Origin: Phytoactinopolyspora alkaliphila | GTDB lineage: Bacteria > Actinomycetota > Actinomycetes > Jiangellales > Jiangellaceae | Reading direction: 5' to 3' | Assembly (NCBI RefSeq): GCF_010550695.1 | Contig: NZ_JAAGOB010000002.1 | Span: 1 to 64,000 of the forward strand | Length of the DNA stretch: 64,000 bases | Shown here: positions 61,354 through 64,000 of the stretch, piece after piece | Layout of the letters: the number at the start of each line of letters is the position of its first letter | Numbering within the stretch: position 1 is the first letter of the stretch | Notes under the pieces: model-generated | Told to the model about the DNA's origin: nothing | The model's input: the letters and a program-made list of their open reading frames with translations, nothing else | The model's database searches: none | Position numbers and translations under genes: made by a program

Positions 61354-63921
61354 TCAACGCCTGCGCAACCGCGCCGTGAAGCTGCGCCCGTAGGCCTCGC
61401 GGGTGCGCACGTCGATGCGGATGCCGCCCTGGGCCGGTCGTACGTCGACACCGTCGTCGGCCGATTCGAGTGTCAGGGGGCGGCCACGGACGACGATCGA
61501 GATCTCGGCGCGGTTCATGGTCGGGTCGGACACGGCGACCGTGACGATCCCGTCGCGTTCCCGGACGATGACCGATGCGGGCCCGTGGATCGCCACGTGC
61601 CCGGCATGGTGCCATCCGTCCGCGAAGACGTTCGCCGCGATCATCCCGAGGCCGGTGTGCTTGACCGCCTGCAGCCGCGGGTTGTTGACCAGGACGCTCA
61701 ACCGGCCGTCGGCGTATGCCTGCAGCCGATCCTCGTCCGCGTGGGGCACCAGCGCGTACGCCACGGACGCTTCACCCTCCCCGGCCGGGTGGGAGACCGA
61801 AACCCCGAAGACCTTCTTGCTCACCTGAGTGTCCGGATTGGACACCCGCACAGCGCGGCGGCTCCGGGTGACCTGCTCCAGATCGACGTTCACCGGCGAC
61901 GCGTCGCCGAGCAGCAGATACCCCACTGCGACGCCCTCGGTGCCGTTGGCGTAGCGAAGCCAGGCCAGCTTCGCGGAACCGGGGCCGGACCACGACGAGC
62001 CGTCGGGCCGCGCGCCGGACACCACGACATCGTCTCCGGTACCGGCGATGCGGCTGTCGATGGTGGTCACCGCGTCACGGCCACTCTGACCGGAGATCCC
62101 GGAAGCCAGGACCACGATCTCGTCGTCGAGCATGAACCACGATTTCGTCGACGTGGCGTTCTGGTAGGCCACGAAATCCTCGGGCAGGATTCCGGCCTGC
62201 TTGTCGGCGTACGGAACGTCGTCGGACTGCACCATTCCCGCGACGCCGTAGGTGCCGAGCGTGGCACCGCCGGAGTAGCCGTTGGTGCCTGTCGGGAAGT
62301 AGACGTAGGTGTTCTGCGACACCGACGACGACGTGAACCCCAGCGGATGGTCCGGGTTCTCGTACCAGAACCGCCCATAGAGGTCCGGCACCGTGGAACG
62401 CTCCTCGACCGGGGCCGTCACACCGGACAGCCGGTACGGCGAGACCGTGGTGTAGTAGTCGACGCCGAAGGCCTTCGTCTGGTCCTGCCCGGACAGGTAG
62501 AGGTAGTACGCGCCGTCGCCCTGGAACCAGGGCATCAGGTTCTCGCCGTTCATGTACTCGTACTTGCTGATCCGATCCGAGCTGCGAGCCAGCGCGAAGG
62601 CATACCCGGGCCGAATGTGCACCGCCTTGTCCATGGCGTTGAACGCGACGCTGCGCTCGGCCGGATTGAGATCAGCCGCGGGAATGGCGTCGTCGGCCAG
62701 GATGTCGGCGTACCGGGTGATGCTGACCGGAGAGACGAAGCTGCCCGGGTTGAGCGTCGTTCGTGACGTGGACCGGATGAACTTCACGTATCCCTTGAGG
62801 TCTCGGGCATCTTCACCGTCGAGGTAGTCGGCGAGGTCGACGATCGCCTCCACGATCACGCCCACGTCGGTATACCCGGTGGTGGTCCGCGAGACCGCCC
62901 GGCCCTTGACGATCTCCATCATCCAGCCTTCGAAGATCAGCGGCGCGAACCCGTTCACCACCCATCCACGCACCACGTCGACGAGTTCGCCGCCGCTGGC
63001 GTAGGACGTGCCGTCGAGAATCTTCACCGACTGCACGACGCGCGTGAGCAAGCCCTTGCCGTATGAACCGGTGTAGGCAACCGAATGATGCTGGATGAAG
63101 GAGCCGTCCTCGTAGTAACCGTCGGTGTTTCCGTGCTGGAGGTTGTACGGATCGATCGTCGCGAACACGGTCGACTGGTCATCGACTGCCTTGGCGATCC
63201 GGGCGTCGTCGCCCAGCATCGCGCCCTGGATGATCCGGTTGGCGGTGATGTCGGCCAGGTTCGCGCCCGTGTGGAAACGCGAGTCGAGATCGACGTCGCC
63301 GTCCTTGCCCTCCCGAAGATAGGCGTCCAACGACGCCACGTATGTCTCGACCAAGCCCGGCGCGTATTCGGCCACTTGCTCGGCAAGCAGCGCGAAGGTC
63401 TTGCTGACATGCGTGGGGATGGCGATCTCCCAGACGTGCCAGTTGCCGTAGTATCCCTGCTCCTGATCGCCGAAGTGGTGATCGTGCAGCCAGATCAGCC
63501 CGTCGATGACGCGCCGCTGAACCCCGATATCGCCGACCAGTTCGGAGTCGACGCCAGGTGTGGCCGTGGCCAGCGCGATCTCGTAGAGGAACTGGTAAGC
63601 CGACCGGAGGTTGGTCTCATCGCTGCCGAGCTGCTGTCCGGCGAACAACTGACCGTTGCCGGCGTTGTCCATGGCGGTGAGCCGGCTGCGGGCGGTCTGG
63701 TGAATGGTCGCGAGTTTGCCAGCAGCCTCGGGTCGCGAGTTCGACTCGGCCTGTCCGGCGAACATCTCGACCGTGTTGGCGAGCAGACGGGTGTGATCCG
63801 CAGCGGCCTCGGCCAGGCTTCTGGTGGGCGTCGTTGTGACAGCACGCGCTGGATCAGCGACGGAGAGGAGCCCGACAGCGGGAATGAACGAAAGCACTCG
63901 GCGGCGGGAGATCTGAGGCAT
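61354..63921 (-). CDS. Secreted polysaccharide lyase family 8 (hyaluronate/chondroitin/xanthan lyase-like)
   Basis: An 855-residue lyase that beta-eliminates uronic-acid-containing polysaccharides. The N-terminus MPQISRRRVLSFIPAVGLLS is a twin-arginine-like signal ending near ARA (residue 27). The alpha toroid (about 35-400) has NWHVWEIAIPTHVSKTFALL (near 160), the catalytic Asn in FHTGANLADITANRII (near 215), His in YYEDGSFIQHHSVAYTGSYG (near 268, followed by the catalytic Tyr) and Arg in VKGRAVSRTTTGY (near 330). The supersandwich beta domains follow, with GENLMPWFQGDGAYYLYLSG (near 455), KSWFMLDDEIVVLASGISGQ and a C-terminal domain rich in DGVDVRPAQGGIRIDVR. ATG 63921 has GGAGG 7 nt upstream. 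It is monocistronic, with a LacI-like operator at its promoter. Confidence 0.93.
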   Translation of the reverse strand: MPQISRRRVLSFIPAVGLLSVADPARAVTTTPTRSLAEAAADHTRLLANTVEMFAGQAESNSRPEAAGKLATIHQTARSRLTAMDNAGNGQLFAGQQLGSDETNLRSAYQFLYEIALATATPGVDSELVGDIGVQRRVIDGLIWLHDHHFGDQEQGYYGNWHVWEIAIPTHVSKTFALLAEQVAEYAPGLVETYVASLDAYLREGKDGDVDLDSRFHTGANLADITANRIIQGAMLGDDARIAKAVDDQSTVFATIDPYNLQHGNTDGYYEDGSFIQHHSVAYTGSYGKGLLTRVVQSVKILDGTSYASGGELVDVVRGWVVNGFAPLIFEGWMMEIVKGRAVSRTTTGYTDVGVIVEAIVDLADYLDGEDARDLKGYVKFIRSTSRTTLNPGSFVSPVSITRYADILADDAIPAADLNPAERSVAFNAMDKAVHIRPGYAFALARSSDRISKYEYMNGENLMPWFQGDGAYYLYLSGQDQTKAFGVDYYTTVSPYRLSGVTAPVEERSTVPDLYGRFWYENPDHPLGFTSSSVSQNTYVYFPTGTNGYSGGATLGTYGVAGMVQSDDVPYADKQAGILPEDFVAYQNATSTKSWFMLDDEIVVLASGISGQSGRDAVTTIDSRIAGTGDDVVVSGARPDGSSWSGPGSAKLAWLRYANGTEGVAVGYLLLGDASPVNVDLEQVTRSRRAVRVSNPDTQVSKKVFGVSVSHPAGEGEASVAYALVPHADEDRLQAYADGRLSVLVNNPRLQAVKHTGLGMIAANVFADGWHHAGHVAIHGPASVIVRERDGIVTVAVSDPTMNRAEISIVVRGRPLTLESADDGVDVRPAQGGIRIDVRTREAYGRSFTARLRRR

Positions 63922-63944
63922 TGCGGAGCCTCCAGTCAGGTAGA

Positions 63945-63982
63945 GGTATAGACCACGACCTCTGATTCAAGCAAGCGCTTGC
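63945..63982 (-). promoter_or_regulatory. Promoter and operator of the family 8 lyase gene
   Basis: On the minus strand TTGCTT (63974-63969), an 18-bp spacer and TATACC (63950-63945) form a promoter. A perfect 12-bp palindrome GCAAGCGCTTGC (63971-63982) with a central CG overlaps the -35 box, as expected for a LacI/CcpA-type repressor. No regulator gene is visible in the remaining 18 bp. Confidence 0.5.
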
Positions 63983-64000
63983 CGGGATGGCAAGGCCCGC

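Overview
The window is about 64 kb of very GC-rich DNA with actinobacterial habits: GTG starts, stop/start overlaps (ATGA, GTGA), leaderless-looking promoters, sugar ABC importers without their own ATPase, LCP cell-wall ligases, a PurE-PurK-GtrA neighbourhood, a GuaB3-type protein and a histidine cluster that uses formimidoylglutamate deiminase. It looks like the chromosome of a saprophytic actinomycete. A Jiangella-like organism is a guess, not a demonstrated assignment. I see no rRNA, tRNA, CRISPR array, prophage or transposase.

Layout. (1) 0-6.8 kb: cell-surface polysaccharide block with a coiled-coil protein, an ABC-2 polysaccharide exporter (ATPase plus permease), a family 2 glycosyltransferase and two divergent LytR-CpsA-Psr ligases. 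(2) 6.9-13.5 kb: autoregulated sugar operon (LacI regulator, binding lipoprotein, two permeases, debranching-enzyme-like glycosidase) headed by a perfect 30-bp palindrome. (3) 13.5-15.6 kb: acylphosphatase, acyl-CoA dehydrogenase, small zinc-ribbon protein. (4) 15.6-24.2 kb: second sugar locus with two paralogous binding lipoproteins around one permease pair, a six-hairpin glycosidase and a divergent GH5 enzyme. (5) 24.2-26 kb: ECF42-like sigma factor with its DGPF partner. (6) 26.2-29 kb: ArsR regulator, divergent FAD monooxygenase and MFS exporter. (7) 29-37.1 kb: IclR regulator and hutH-hutU-amidase-hutF-hutI. (8) 37-40.6 kb: CGNR regulator, MFS transporter, CoA-binding protein, potassium-channel protein. 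(9) 40.6-54.5 kb: polysaccharide-lyase utilisation locus with three heparinase II/III-like enzymes, a DUF624 protein, a short-chain dehydrogenase, a complete sugar importer and a divergent LacI regulator with two operators. (10) 54.5-64 kb: AbiEi-like orphan, a 108-bp compound palindrome, purE, purK, GtrA, HMG-CoA lyase, enoyl-CoA hydratase, GuaB3 and a secreted family 8 polysaccharide lyase.

How the genes fit. The dominant theme is capture of plant or animal polysaccharides: three ABC importers, each with an associated glycosidase or lyase, two of them next to LacI-type genes with recognisable operators. In the lyase locus a secreted lyase with FN3 and carbohydrate-binding modules would cut a uronic-acid polymer, the importer would take up the oligomers, two cytoplasmic heparinase-like enzymes would shorten them and the dehydrogenase would reduce the released unsaturated sugar. 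The histidine cluster runs from histidine to N-formylglutamate but has no classical HutG. An M20 amidase inside the operon is the natural candidate for the last step, and a perfect 20-bp inverted repeat buries its start codon.

The most distinctive things seen are: the hutU/amidase hairpin; the compound palindrome at 55673-55780; a 19-bp repeat, exactly 100 bp apart, that copies the purE start onto the purK stop; the tandem LacI operator pair at 6977-7006; and hairpins between the binding-protein and permease genes of two importer operons.
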